A model generated the notes under the pieces. That model did not search any database and had not been told where the DNA came from. It saw nothing but the letters and a program-made list of their open reading frames with translations. 64,000 nucleotides of DNA, taken from contig CANXME010001453.1 of NCBI GenBank assembly GCA_948144175.1, positions 3,348,001 through 3,412,000 on the forward strand. Reading direction: 5' to 3'. Shown here in pieces: positions 25,601-34,822 of this stretch (position 1 is its first letter; every line of letters starts with the position of its first letter). The translations under genes and the position numbers were made by a program. This DNA comes from Closterium sp. NIES-65. Its lineage: Eukaryota; Streptophyta; Zygnematophyceae; Desmidiales; Closteriaceae.

Positions 25601-27645
25601 TGCTCGCGGCTCATCTGGACGTCCTTGAGGTACTCCCGCGCGAGGATGACCTGCGTGCGCGCGGCCTCCGTGGCATCGTTCGAATCCACCAGCACCTCCT
25701 TGGCACGATTCTGGAAGTTCATCGCAATCTCCACCGCTGACACACGGTCCCCAAAGTCCTGAACGACGTCGGCACTGAAAAACGACACGAAGGAGAGAGG
25801 TTGGTGGTGGTGTGGGGAGGAGTTGGGGGGGGGGGGAGGAGAGGGGGGGAGGGAGGAGGCGGGAGAAGCAAAGAACATGGGGAGAAAAAGGGACTTTACT
25901 TCTACGACGCAGAAACGAAAAGGGCAGTTCAAAAGACCAGAGAGTGTGGAGCGACTGCAAAATAGGCTAACACAAATTGACCAATGCCTCGTGGACAAAT
26001 CTTGTGGATGTGATACACTTGCAACGTCTGTAAGATGCAGCTTGCGCAATGACGAAGAAGCTCGGCTGTCAAACTTGCCGAAATGGACGATGATTACCTG
26101 AGGTTGATGGCGATACGGTCAAGAAGATGCTCGCGAACATTGCCCTCGTCCGGGTTGTACGTCGCAATCAGAAGCGGCCGGCACGGATGGCGGAAGCTCA
26201 CACCCTCGCGCTCGATAACATTCACTCCGTCCGTGAGCACGCTGAGGAGCAGATTCACGATGCCGTCGTCCAGGAGATTAATCTCGTCGACGTAAAGCAC
26301 ACCACGGTGAGCCTCTGCCAGGAGGCCTGGCTGGTACACTGTAGTGCCGGTCCGGACGGATTCCTCGACATCGACTGATCCGATAAGGCGATCTTCCGTG
26401 ATACCCAAGGGAATCTGAAGGAACGGGCAAAAATTAATGTCAAATGAGAAGAAACGCTTACAGACGTAAGGAATAGAGCACGGAGTGGTAGGGCATTGGG
26501 GAAGGAAAGAAGTGAAAGTCCTGCAGTATTTGGGGGAAGCAAGACGTTAGAAAAAAAAGACGGGAACGCGAAGGAAGGGGTGGGGAAGAAAAGACGGGAA
26601 TGCGAGGGAAGTGGTGAAGAGCAGCAAGAGGGAGCTTAAAAGGGGGACAAGGCAAGGGGATTAAGAGTACGGAAAAGCGGTAAGACGAGCCAGTGTGTTA
26701 ATCTTCATAGATTTTAAGCTGTTACGAACCTGCACAAAGGGAGCGCGGATAATCTTGGTCTTCACGGTTCCGTCCTCGTTATACTGCACGCGGTCCCTCA
26801 AGCCCTGCTCCCACCTGACAGTTGAGCAGCAACGAAATAAGCACAAGACAACAATCGCGTCGGAAAGGATCGCCCAAAAACAAACTTAATAAAAATCTGA
26901 TGATTCGCAAAAAAACAAGCAGAGAAAGAAAGGACGGAAGGAAGGAAACCAAAAAAAAAAGGCTTGCTAAAGTCAGGGCTTGAGGGATCGCGTGGATACT
27001 GCTGCTGCTCACTCCTGGGGGTTTTCTGGGTCAGCATTGGCGGTGCTTCCGTCGACGACCTCAATGGGTGGAAGCACTCCGTGCAGCCCGCGAGCCATGA
27101 CGGTCTTGGCAGTGCCTCTCCGGCCAGCAATGGCAATTCCGCCTATCTTCATGTCCACGGCTCCGAGGAGCAGCGCTGATTTAATAATTTCCTGCAGAAC
27201 CACGTCGGATCCCACTTGAGTACAAGAACAGCCACACGATGTGGAATTTCTTCAGAAAAACGCAGGTTGTCAAGTAAAATCAGGGTTAAGGTAAGATCAG
27301 CAGTTAAGCATGCGTCTACTGTAGTGAAAAGGGTTTAGGATCCACCTGTCCGACAACTGAGGCCAACGGGAAGTACTCCCGACCGTACTTATTTCCCTCA
27401 TTCTCGAAACTTTTCTCAGGCCCTGACTTCGCAGCGGTCTCCACAGCAGCGACAGCTCGGCAAGCCTTCCTGGCAGCCTTAGAGGCCTTACTTCTGGCCC
27501 TGAGAGGCTCTACTCTTTTCAGGCTGAGACCAGTGAAGGAGGAAGCAAGTGACGCTGCTTCTGCGGGCTTGGCAACGCGACCCGAGCCAAGCTCGGGAAC
27601 AGCAGCGATGTTCTGAGCCACCACATTGGTTAGGCTTGACGCCAT
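19626..27645 (-). CDS. CHLD: Magnesium-chelatase subunit D (ChlD), plastid, 14 exons
   Basis: ChlD joins ChlI and ChlH to insert Mg2+ into protoporphyrin IX, the first committed step of chlorophyll synthesis in the plastid. Exons on the minus strand: 27645-27346, 27191-27013, 26814-26730, 26414-26098, 25774-25558, 25169-25074, 24671-24543, 24173-23952, 23541-23380, 23168-23061, 22212-22078, 21241-21080, 19986-19866, 19711-19626. All introns are GT-AG and the phases close, giving 2,319 nt or 772 residues; plant ChlD is about 750-760. Residues 1 to about 60 look like a transit peptide. The AAA+ part has a Walker A-like GRRGTAKT (123-130, a GTAKT form usual in this subunit) and a Walker B segment VLYVDEIN (227-234). 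A Pro-rich then Asp/Glu-rich linker follows (about 410-470). The C-terminal von Willebrand A domain has the metal-site motif DASGS (575-579) and ends [21 protein letters not shown]. Start: the first ATG ahead of the transit-like region. Introns 5, 10 and 11 contain tandem partial copies of neighbouring exon ends. No frameshift or in-frame stop is seen in the exons. Confidence 0.97.
20567..21685. repeat. Dispersed ~75-100-bp repeats flanking CHLD exon 12
   Basis: Three related segments, 20567-20640, 20881-20980 and 21590-21685, share GCAGGGCT-AGCCC-GCTCTG and GCATCACAGGCC. The second and third are nearly identical and bracket exon 12 about 710 bp apart, which suggests an older segmental duplication inside the gene. 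Confidence 0.75.
21080..21515 (-). repeat. CHLD exon 12 and two decaying upstream copies
   Basis: The true exon 12 is 21241-21080. Its 5' half, with a 3' splice site CTTGTCAG|GTTGTG, is repeated about 145 bp upstream (21386 to about 21310). A poorer copy of the [14 protein letters not shown]-coding stretch lies at about 21513-21476. The first copy is out of frame with the real exon. Confidence 0.75.
22470..23117 (-). repeat. 147-bp tandem array: CHLD exon 10 end plus 5' splice site
   Basis: The real exon 10 ends at 23061 with SYTSRDQ and the donor GATCAG|GTAGGG. The last 50-60 bp of the exon with its donor and the start of the intron recur with donors at 22914 and 22767, exactly 147 bp apart. 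Older copies lie near 22620 and 22475. The copy at 22914 is nearly identical to the original. Confidence 0.9.
23683..23885 (+). repeat. Polypurine tract in CHLD intron 8
   Basis: About 200 bp that is nearly all A and G on the plus strand (GGAG/GGGA units). The CHLD transcript would carry a matching C/U-rich run in this intron. Confidence 0.85.
25290..25645 (-). repeat. Tandem copies of CHLD exon 5 end with 5' splice site
   Basis: The true exon 5 ends at 25558 ([14 protein letters not shown]). A copy 138 bp downstream ends at 25420 with [14 protein letters not shown] and a donor CCAG|GTGGTA. A third, decayed copy lies at about 25372-25295. The stretch between the first two donors is open in the CHLD frame. 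Confidence 0.9.
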
Positions 27646-29039
27646 GGCCAGTGAGCGGACGGGGCCTTGAAGAAACAGCTGAAAAAGGGCGGCAAATCCC
27701 TGGTTGGAGCCTTCCTGCTACGGCCTAACGGATTTCTGAGTGCTGCTCTTTGCCTTGTCTTTGCTCTCAGAAAGTCTCCAGAGTTGGCTTTGCTTGTTCC
27801 ACAGACCAGACAGGCTGCCTGCAGGATGACACAGGCAGGAGAAACGGAAATTCTCCTGGCAGTTCCAAATTCCCTGTGTTTCAGCTCTATGGGGAAATCT
27901 CGCGGCCAATATCATAAATACTCAAAGTATTCCCGAGCGGATTCTCAGGTGTAATCACCAACAGAAAAACAGTTTCGCGGTATAGTAGTAGGTGTTTCTT
28001 GTCGTTTTCAGAATACAGTCACGACAGAAAATGCAACACCTGAAAAAAAACTTGTAGCGAACCTATATGAATTTCGAGACAGATCAACCTCAACTACGGG
28101 AAGCCGCCCACTTCAAGAAAAATATATTGCACCCTCTTGACCAAAAAAATAAAACCCAATCGAGAAGGGATGCGACTCGGGAGGCATCAACCCAAAAAAC
28201 AATGCCCTTTACCGTGTTTAGGGTTGATCCCTCCCGCAAATGCGTCCAGATTCTGTAGATGTTTAATTTTTCTGCCCTGTCATAAATTTACGTACTTTAA
28301 TTAAACAAATCCAAGTCGGGAGGGTAAACTAGATAGTTCTCTTTTCGTCACCTCCCAAACATTTCGACCAGCGTAAACAATGTGACTAAACAGCGACGAC
28401 CAATCAACGTCGAGAAACTCCAGACTGATTACACCTGAGAGCCTGCTCGGGACTAATCTGAGTATGTATGAAGTTGGCCGGAAATCTCGTGGGCGATATC
28501 CGCCGGGGGCAATCGGTAACCCATCCAGTTGCTGACTGGAGGTGTGCAGTGGGTCGTCCGTGGGCCACGTGGCGGAAATTTGGGAATTCCTAATTGCCTC
28601 TGGATATGGGCCGTGGCGTAGCCAATCAGATGCCTAAAATGGTCACAGTGCGCCAGAAGCTTGGGATCATTGTTGCAAGCGACGTCAGCATGAAGCAGCT
28701 CAATGTAGCGAAAGAACCCGAAGACGAGCGACAGTTACTCGATCTGATATTGTAACCAGCACATCTAAGATTACCCTGGTTGTGTTGGAATCTTGCACGA
28801 AGTTTTGAGCTGAATCTGGTATGCGTAACCACAATATTTGGAATATTTTTTGTGCTGCTTGCTCAGATGAAAGACATTGCGTACCACTAAATTGAGCACT
28901 CAACGTTGGCACCGCAGCATTGAGCAGTACAGATTCGGGCACAGCAACTTTGGAAAAAAAAAAAAAAAAAAAAACGTAAAATAAAGCATCACGGTGTACC
29001 TCGATCTTACTAGTTGTCACAATGTGAATGAAATGACCC
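27646..29039. other. Upstream region of CHLD, no gene recognised
   Basis: This holds the presumed CHLD promoter and 5' untranslated region on the minus strand. I could not identify a TATA box or known light-response element with confidence. No other coding region is convincing. A 20-base poly-A run lies at 28955-28974. Confidence 0.6.
28955..28974 (+). repeat. Poly-A run (20 A)
   Basis: Twenty consecutive A residues after TTTGG. No matching retroposed gene or SINE body could be recognised upstream. Confidence 0.9.
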
Positions 29040-29243
29040 ACGAAGGCATACAGAGGGGGGTATAACTAGCCTAAAAAGCACACTTCCAAACATATATATG
29101 TGTACGTCGACACACCCACTTGGCCAAGTAAGGTGATGTGCCTACAAAATGAGTAACAAATCAGGGCGACACTATTAGTCCAAACTATGAGGCAAAGGGT
29201 CACACGACCGGCTAGTAAGAGCAACAAGGTGTATGTGTAAAAC
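29040..29243 (-). repeat. Possible relic of a copia 3' end
   Basis: The sequence reads AGCCTA ... CATATATATG ... GACACACCC. In this order it resembles the LTR/purine-tract junction of element A seen from the other strand. Similarity is short and decayed. Confidence 0.35.
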
Positions 29244-29598
29244 GTAGCGGAAACGTGTTTGTAGCGGAAACGTGTTTGTAGAAACAACAAGATAGAAATC
29301 TTGCATTGATCATTGAAAAGTCGAATGAAAACACAATGATGATTCAATGATTATGATGAAGTGACACAGCAGGGTATATATGCATCCAGCTACCCCTCCA
29401 GAATGACCCCGTTCACACGAATAATGGTGTACCAATAATTACCCTCTACCCTCTAATAATGCTGACCTCCAAAAATTCTGGCCCTACAATAATTGTGACA
29501 ATAATTGTAGGACCTGGAGGCTTATAAAGAGGACTACACTAAAACCGAACAGCACACTGGTATACAATATTCGTTATACTGTATTCGGATTTCCAACA
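29244..29598 (-). repeat. 3' LTR of element C
   Basis: Aligns with 33858-34198, ends TTCCAACA on the plus strand and is followed by a pyrimidine stretch (the purine tract on the element's own strand). An 18-bp unit, GTAGCGGAAACGTGTTT, is duplicated at its left edge. The left border is approximate. Confidence 0.8.
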
Positions 29599-30349
29599 CT
29601 CCCCTTTGCTGTAGGTTTTAGTGAATCCGTTTTCCTTGGAGGATGGGGTGGACGAGGTGGTGTACCACCACAAGGTAGGGGTGCGCCAAAACCAAGCTAG
29701 GGTTTGGTGTTGGCCAAGCTGCTTGTCACTGTAGCACCTTTCCCCTCCCAACCTTTGGGTCTTCCAAACTCCAACCAAACCACCTTCCTTCACGTTTTCC
29801 AATCTCTCCTTCCAATCTCGACATGATAGATCGAAATCTAGAAGGTAGTGGCTGCTGCTGAGGAAATCATAGCAGCTCCATGGCGAAATCTCCTCAAAAT
29901 CAAGGCGGAATGCCCTCAGCGCACGCCGAATTTCCGAAACGGTAGGCTTTACGACACGCGATAGTCACTACTACGGACTTTCCCGCACGCCTTCTGCGCT
30001 ACAACGCGACGACCACACTTGACGCACGTTTGCGACGATCGCGGTTGCGGATGACGCGAATCGGTAGCGGATAACGCATGGCATACGACTGGCGCAAAAC
30101 TGCATTGGCGGGCGCACACTTCGCGTGATAGAAGCGATGACCTTGCGTTCGTCAGCGGCTGACGATCTGTCGCGCGCCTGTTGCATCTTCGTATGCCTTT
30201 ATCCCCACGCCTTGGAAATTATGCCAAGATTGCTCAAACTTCACCCATGTTGCCCTGTGATGCTCCCCATACACTCCAGCAGACACACGGTAGCAGCCGG
30301 AGTTGCCGAACTCCATCTGCTGGAGAGCTGCGCATGCCGACGCACTCCA

Positions 30350-30515
30350 AGTATGCCGAACACTACACTTCATGTATGCAAAAATTCCCATTCCAAGTAC
30401 GCAGTGCACACCAAGTATGCAGTCTTGTGCACCACAGGTATGCAATACCACCAAGTTTGCAGACGTGTGTACACCAAGGTATGCAGAGACGTGCACGCCA
30501 GGTATGCAGAAATGA
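30350..30515. repeat. Degenerate tandem repeat inside element C
   Basis: About eight spaced copies of CAAGTATGCAG-like motifs, 15-28 bp apart. A related cluster (CAAGTGCAC, AGGTGTGCGG) occurs at about 31236-31312. Confidence 0.7.
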
Positions 30516-30811
30516 GTGCTCCCTTGTATATTCTCCATTCTTCCCTCAGGTGGTACCGTTCATCCGCAGCAACCAGTCGCACGCTACCGCTGCATCACGA
30601 CGATGGACGGCGACCGGCTATAACCTTTCTGCCTGCTCCCCCTGCCTATTGGCAACCCTTGGTAAGTATGTCTTCCCCACATGCTTCTTGACTCCATGTC
30701 CCACTTCTGTGCCATCAGATACACTCCACACCCCACCTCCCCCCCAACCATGTGCTTGTAGTCATGCACGTAACCGCGTACATAGCTAAAAACACGTGAG
30801 TGAGTGTGGAA

Positions 30812-33710
30812 TTAGGTGATGCCATGTTGTGCAGCACAGCTCGAGGAGGCCGCACAGGTGAGTACAACACCAGAATCCTTGACTTGATGATTGCCTTGAC
30901 CAACCAGCAGATTGCAGGTGAGATGCTGCTTGCTTGGCTTGTCCTCCTCATTTCCCACATCATCATTTCCCATTCCTTCCGAAATGGAGACACCTGTCGC
31001 AGGAAAGTTATAAGCTGTGCCTCCACTTCCTTCACAGACTTTATCAGTTGCAGGTGAGTCATGTTCTATTGGGTCTGCTCCATCTCCTCCCGAATCCACC
31101 GTGGACCTTTGTCCTTCTCCCCCTGAAGTCCACATCAGACTGTGGGGTGAGACTTTATCCGATGTATCGTCTTGTGCTGGCTTCCGCACGATGCAGACTT
31201 TGTGTACCATGCGGTACTGAACAGATGCATGTGCAGAACGCGTGCTCAAGTGCACTCCAGGTGTGCGGAAAACCGTGCTCCCATGTGCGTCCAAGTGCAC
31301 ACTAGGTGTGCGGGACAGTGTAACCCCTTCATAACCATGCTTCTTTGATGACGCATCATCACGGGACTGACCAGGATCACATGCGGATGTAAGTGCATGC
31401 TCATACTGCACCACGAGCACTCCATCCACGTTCTTGCCAAGTCCAATCTGCACACACTCCTCTCCATCAGTCATGGTGACCTCCGTGTCTCCATTGGCCA
31501 TGGTATTGATGTGCGCTCCCTTTTTCAGCAGCTGACAATAGGAGAGAAGGTTGCTCTTTAGGCCAGGTACGTAAAAGACTTCGGTGTAGCGAACTGTTGT
31601 CCCATCAGGTGCCGTTGCTCTGATCGTTCCCGTCATCACGCTGCTCAGCTCGCTCCCATTAGCGAGCTCCACATAAACAGGTTCGTCCAGCTCCACATGA
31701 CCTCGGACAAGCGCTGGTTTGAAGAGACATGTGCTGGCTACATCCACTATCCAGCATCCAAAATGACGCTTTAGATGGTGGTAAGGTAGCTTGTGACAAT
31801 CCCACCGTTGCAATGCATGTAAAAGTACGTTGCTTGTCTTCCCTGGCTGCCCCTTGCTGTTTTGACGCACTGTTGTCACGCTTGGGGCTACGACTCCTTC
31901 GTGAAGGGAATGAACGGCTGTCGCTGGTGTGCCATTTTGCCTTTCCACGGGTATGCAGTTCCCACCCTGGTGGTGTCCAGCCAGGGGGTGCCTTGGTACA
32001 CTTGAAGAAGAGATGGCCTGGCTCCTTGCAGTACCAACACACGAGAGATGAGCGACTTGCATCTCCATCCTTGCCATGCGTTTTCTCGCCAATCGACCCC
32101 TCCTTCCCGCTATTATCCTTAGTAGTTGGAGAAGGTGAGGGGTCTCCACTTGCTTGTCCAGCCATGCGAGGTGGGGGTCGGTCACGGTTATCCTTCGTGA
32201 TGAGGTCGTGATATCTCTGCTCCTGAATCATCATCCGCTGCAAGGTGAAGCTGTCCGTCTCGTTGTGTAGCATTGCCGAGTGCCTCATCTCCTCTCAATG
32301 TACCGGCAGTCCAGTCAGCAGGTTCAACGTGAATGTGTCCTCATCCACCATCTTCCCCGCGAGTGCTAATTTTTCCCGTATTGCCGTTGCGCGGTTGACG
32401 TACTCTTCCACCCTCTCTTGACTCCCCATTTTCAGGTTGTCCAACTGCTTTAAGAGAGCAACCTTCGCCATCGAATCTTTGGCCTGGTAAGTATCCATTA
32501 AGTATTCCGATGCTTTATAAGCAGGGCTGTAGGATTCCTAGAACATGTCTAGCTGTAGCTGAATCGTAGCGCTCACGCTGTGCAGTAGGACCCAAAAGGC
32601 GAGCGCCGCATGCTGTGAGTAATCCGCCTGTAGCATTTCAAGCTGCCCCATGGCGTCGTCAATGTCACAATCTCCCATGGTAACCGGATACTGCAGGGTC
32701 ACAAAGAATTCCCACAGATTCATGACGCGAACGTTCTTTCGAAACCGTAGTGCCCATTCTCGGAAGTTGGAGCCGTCAAACGGAGTGGTGGTGAACACCT
32801 TGTCCACCGTTGCTCCCACCATTTTGCGTGACAACCGTTCCTTGTCTTCTTTTGTGTATTCACATGGAGCAGGGTCGAAGAGAGTAGGCACGGTTGATGG
32901 TCGAGGTAGCTGTACCGTGCGCTGCATGTCTCCATTCTGTCCACCAAGTTGACGTTCTAGCACTTCCACTTGATCGCGTCGCATGACGCCACTTGATTGC
33001 ATTCCGTATCCCAACCGTCCCATGATGTCCACAGGATGTACTCCTATCGGTGGACGTGGTGCATGCGGAGGTATGCCATAGCCGCCATGAAGGTGAGTCC
33101 TGGCCATGGGAGGAACTCCGATGGGATGGGAGTTAGTCGCAAGTCATAGTAGTGGGGGAGCACCAAGAGTGTAGAAGGCAAAACCCACACCTTCCACGCC
33201 CACTTGACCATTTCCGTCACCCTGCTGCCCAATCTGTCCATTTCTCATTCCACCGTGCACTGCACTCCCATACTCATCATTCCTCCGTCGTGCTTCCCTT
33301 TGCATGGATGATCGAGGTGCGGGATTGGCGTTGCCCTCTCCTTGGACGGATGCATTTCTCTCTTGGGATGACTCTCCTCCTTCAGGTATGCCCATTTCCC
33401 CTTCATCATCAATTCCTGCATGAATATTTGCACGAGTTTGGTTAGTACATGGAGTGCTTGAATGAGAGTGTCCACGGGTGGACGGATTGCAGAACTCATG
33501 AGAGAGTTTTGATCTTGGCTGGATTGTCATTCCAAACTTGTCCTTTAACGAAGCTTGGAGTGTTGGTGGTGCCCTTGCAATTATGCTTTCCAGGTGCTCA
33601 TGCTGAGTCATGATGGCTTCTTCAAAAGCCGCATATCCAGGATCCACTTCGCCATCGAAGTGTGCCACCAAGTGTGTGCTAAATGCGCGGTTGTATTCAG
33701 CAGCGAGCAC
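30812..33710 (-). pseudogene. gag-protease region of element C, broken
   Basis: Reading on the minus strand, a gag-like region (about 33700-32300) is followed by a CCHC zinc knuckle, CWYCKEPGHLFFKC (about 32070-32030). A protease motif LDSGCSQH (about 31740) comes next, then a C-terminal stretch rich in Ser/His/Asp. These are copia-type gag and protease parts. It is broken, with several breaks. Confidence 0.8.
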
Positions 33711-33835
33711 CAGGTGTACGAAAGCGTAAACTGGGTGTGCGGTACTCTGAATGTATGCAGGTACCTATCCGAAGTGAATGCCAGTAATCCTGAACCAACT
33801 TTGGCAGCATGCCCCCTAGAGTAGCTCTGATACCA

Positions 33836-34198
33836 TGCTAGAAAGGCATAGTGCCAGCGTAGCGGAAACGTGTTTGTAGAAACAACAAGATAGAAATCTT
33901 GCATTGATCATTGAAAAGTAGAATGAAAATACAATGATGACTCAATGATGATGATGAAGTGACACAGCAGGGTATATATGCATCCAGCTACCCCTCCAGA
34001 ATGACACCATTCACACCAATAATGGTGTACCAATAATTGTACCCTCTACCCTCCAATAATGCTGACCTCCAATAATTTTGGCCCCACAATAATTGTGACA
34101 ATTATTGTAGGACCTGGAGGCTTATAAAGAGGACTACACTAAAATCGAACAGCACACTGGTATACAATATTCGTTATACTGTATTCGGATTTCCAACA
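33836..34198 (-). repeat. 5' LTR of element C
   Basis: 363 bp bounded by the primer-binding site on one side and CTTCT flank on the other. It contains nested inverted repeats around CCACAATAATTGTGACAATT. Confidence 0.85.
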
Positions 34199-34296
34199 CT
34201 TCTAAAGGGTTTAAGAACTAAGTGCTATGCAGATGTCGAGAGCAAGGAAGAGATGTTGACTATAATAAAAGAGATACAAGAAATAATAGAAGCGAG
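34199..34296. other. Pre-insertion flank of element D (repeat-derived)
   Basis: Together with sequence resuming at 39225, this stretch resembles 46170-46300 over about 150 bp (for example GTCGAGAGCAA-GAAGAGA and AACAACGCAAT). Both are probably ends of one older repeat family. Confidence 0.5.
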
Positions 34297-34421
34297 TGTG
34301 AAGAATGAGGAATGAATGAACTAGCAAGCAGGTGGGTACAAGTAGGAAAACCTAGAAGTGTTGTACCCCATATTGTCTACCCCACTATAGCCTACACACA
34401 CTATAGTATAAGAGTTTGACA
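34297..34421 (-). repeat. 3' LTR of element D
   Basis: 125 bp from TGTGAAGAATGAGG to TTTGACA on the plus strand. The purine tract (read on the minus strand) lies just to its right at 34422-34445. Confidence 0.95.
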
Positions 34422-34822
34422 CACCCCCATAGGCAAAGTGGGGGAGAACAAGAGGTCACAAGACCAGCCAAGCAAAGCGAAGCAAGCTCAGGGTGGATCA
34501 CAACGTCACCACACAGTCCGAGCACAAGAGGAAGGCCAGAAGGCCAGTTCACATGCAAGATCATATATCAAGGTAAACAAGCAAGTGCAGGTATAGAAAG
34601 ATCACAGTACAAGCAAGGTCAAGAAGTGAGCAAGTGAGGCCAAGTAGGCAGAAGACCTAGCATCGTACAGAAGCGCTGATGATCACAAGGCGGAAGTGCC
34701 TTGGTAAAGATATCAGCAGTGTTGGCCTCAGAGGCCACGTAAGCAAGGCGCAGCTAACCACGCTGCTGCAGCTCACGAGCAAGGAAGTAGCGAAGAGCAA
34801 TGTGCTTCGTTCTGTGCTCCAG

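Larger units (their letters stand above)
29244..34198 (-). mobile_element. Ty1/copia-type element C, gag-protease type, broken
   Basis: An LTR element of about 4.95 kb on the minus strand. LTR-like ends are at about 29244-29598 and 33836-34198, and a perfect plant-type primer-binding site (TGGTATCAGAGC on the minus strand, 33835-33824) adjoins the right LTR. Parts seen are gag, a zinc knuckle and a protease motif; no integrase or reverse transcriptase was recognised, so it is probably non-autonomous. Over about 335 alignable bases the LTRs differ at about 13 positions (about 4%), making it one of the older insertions here. It looks broken, with several breaks. No target duplication could be read because the left border is ragged. 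Confidence 0.85.

Noticed and set aside
29206-29243. Target-site duplication for element C
   Set aside because: The right flank CTTCT has no match near the ragged left border, so no duplication is claimed.
30125-30691. 188-codon plus-strand frame in element C
   Set aside because: Overlaps the CAAGTATGCAG tandem repeat and has no family signature; the repeat opens several frames at once.
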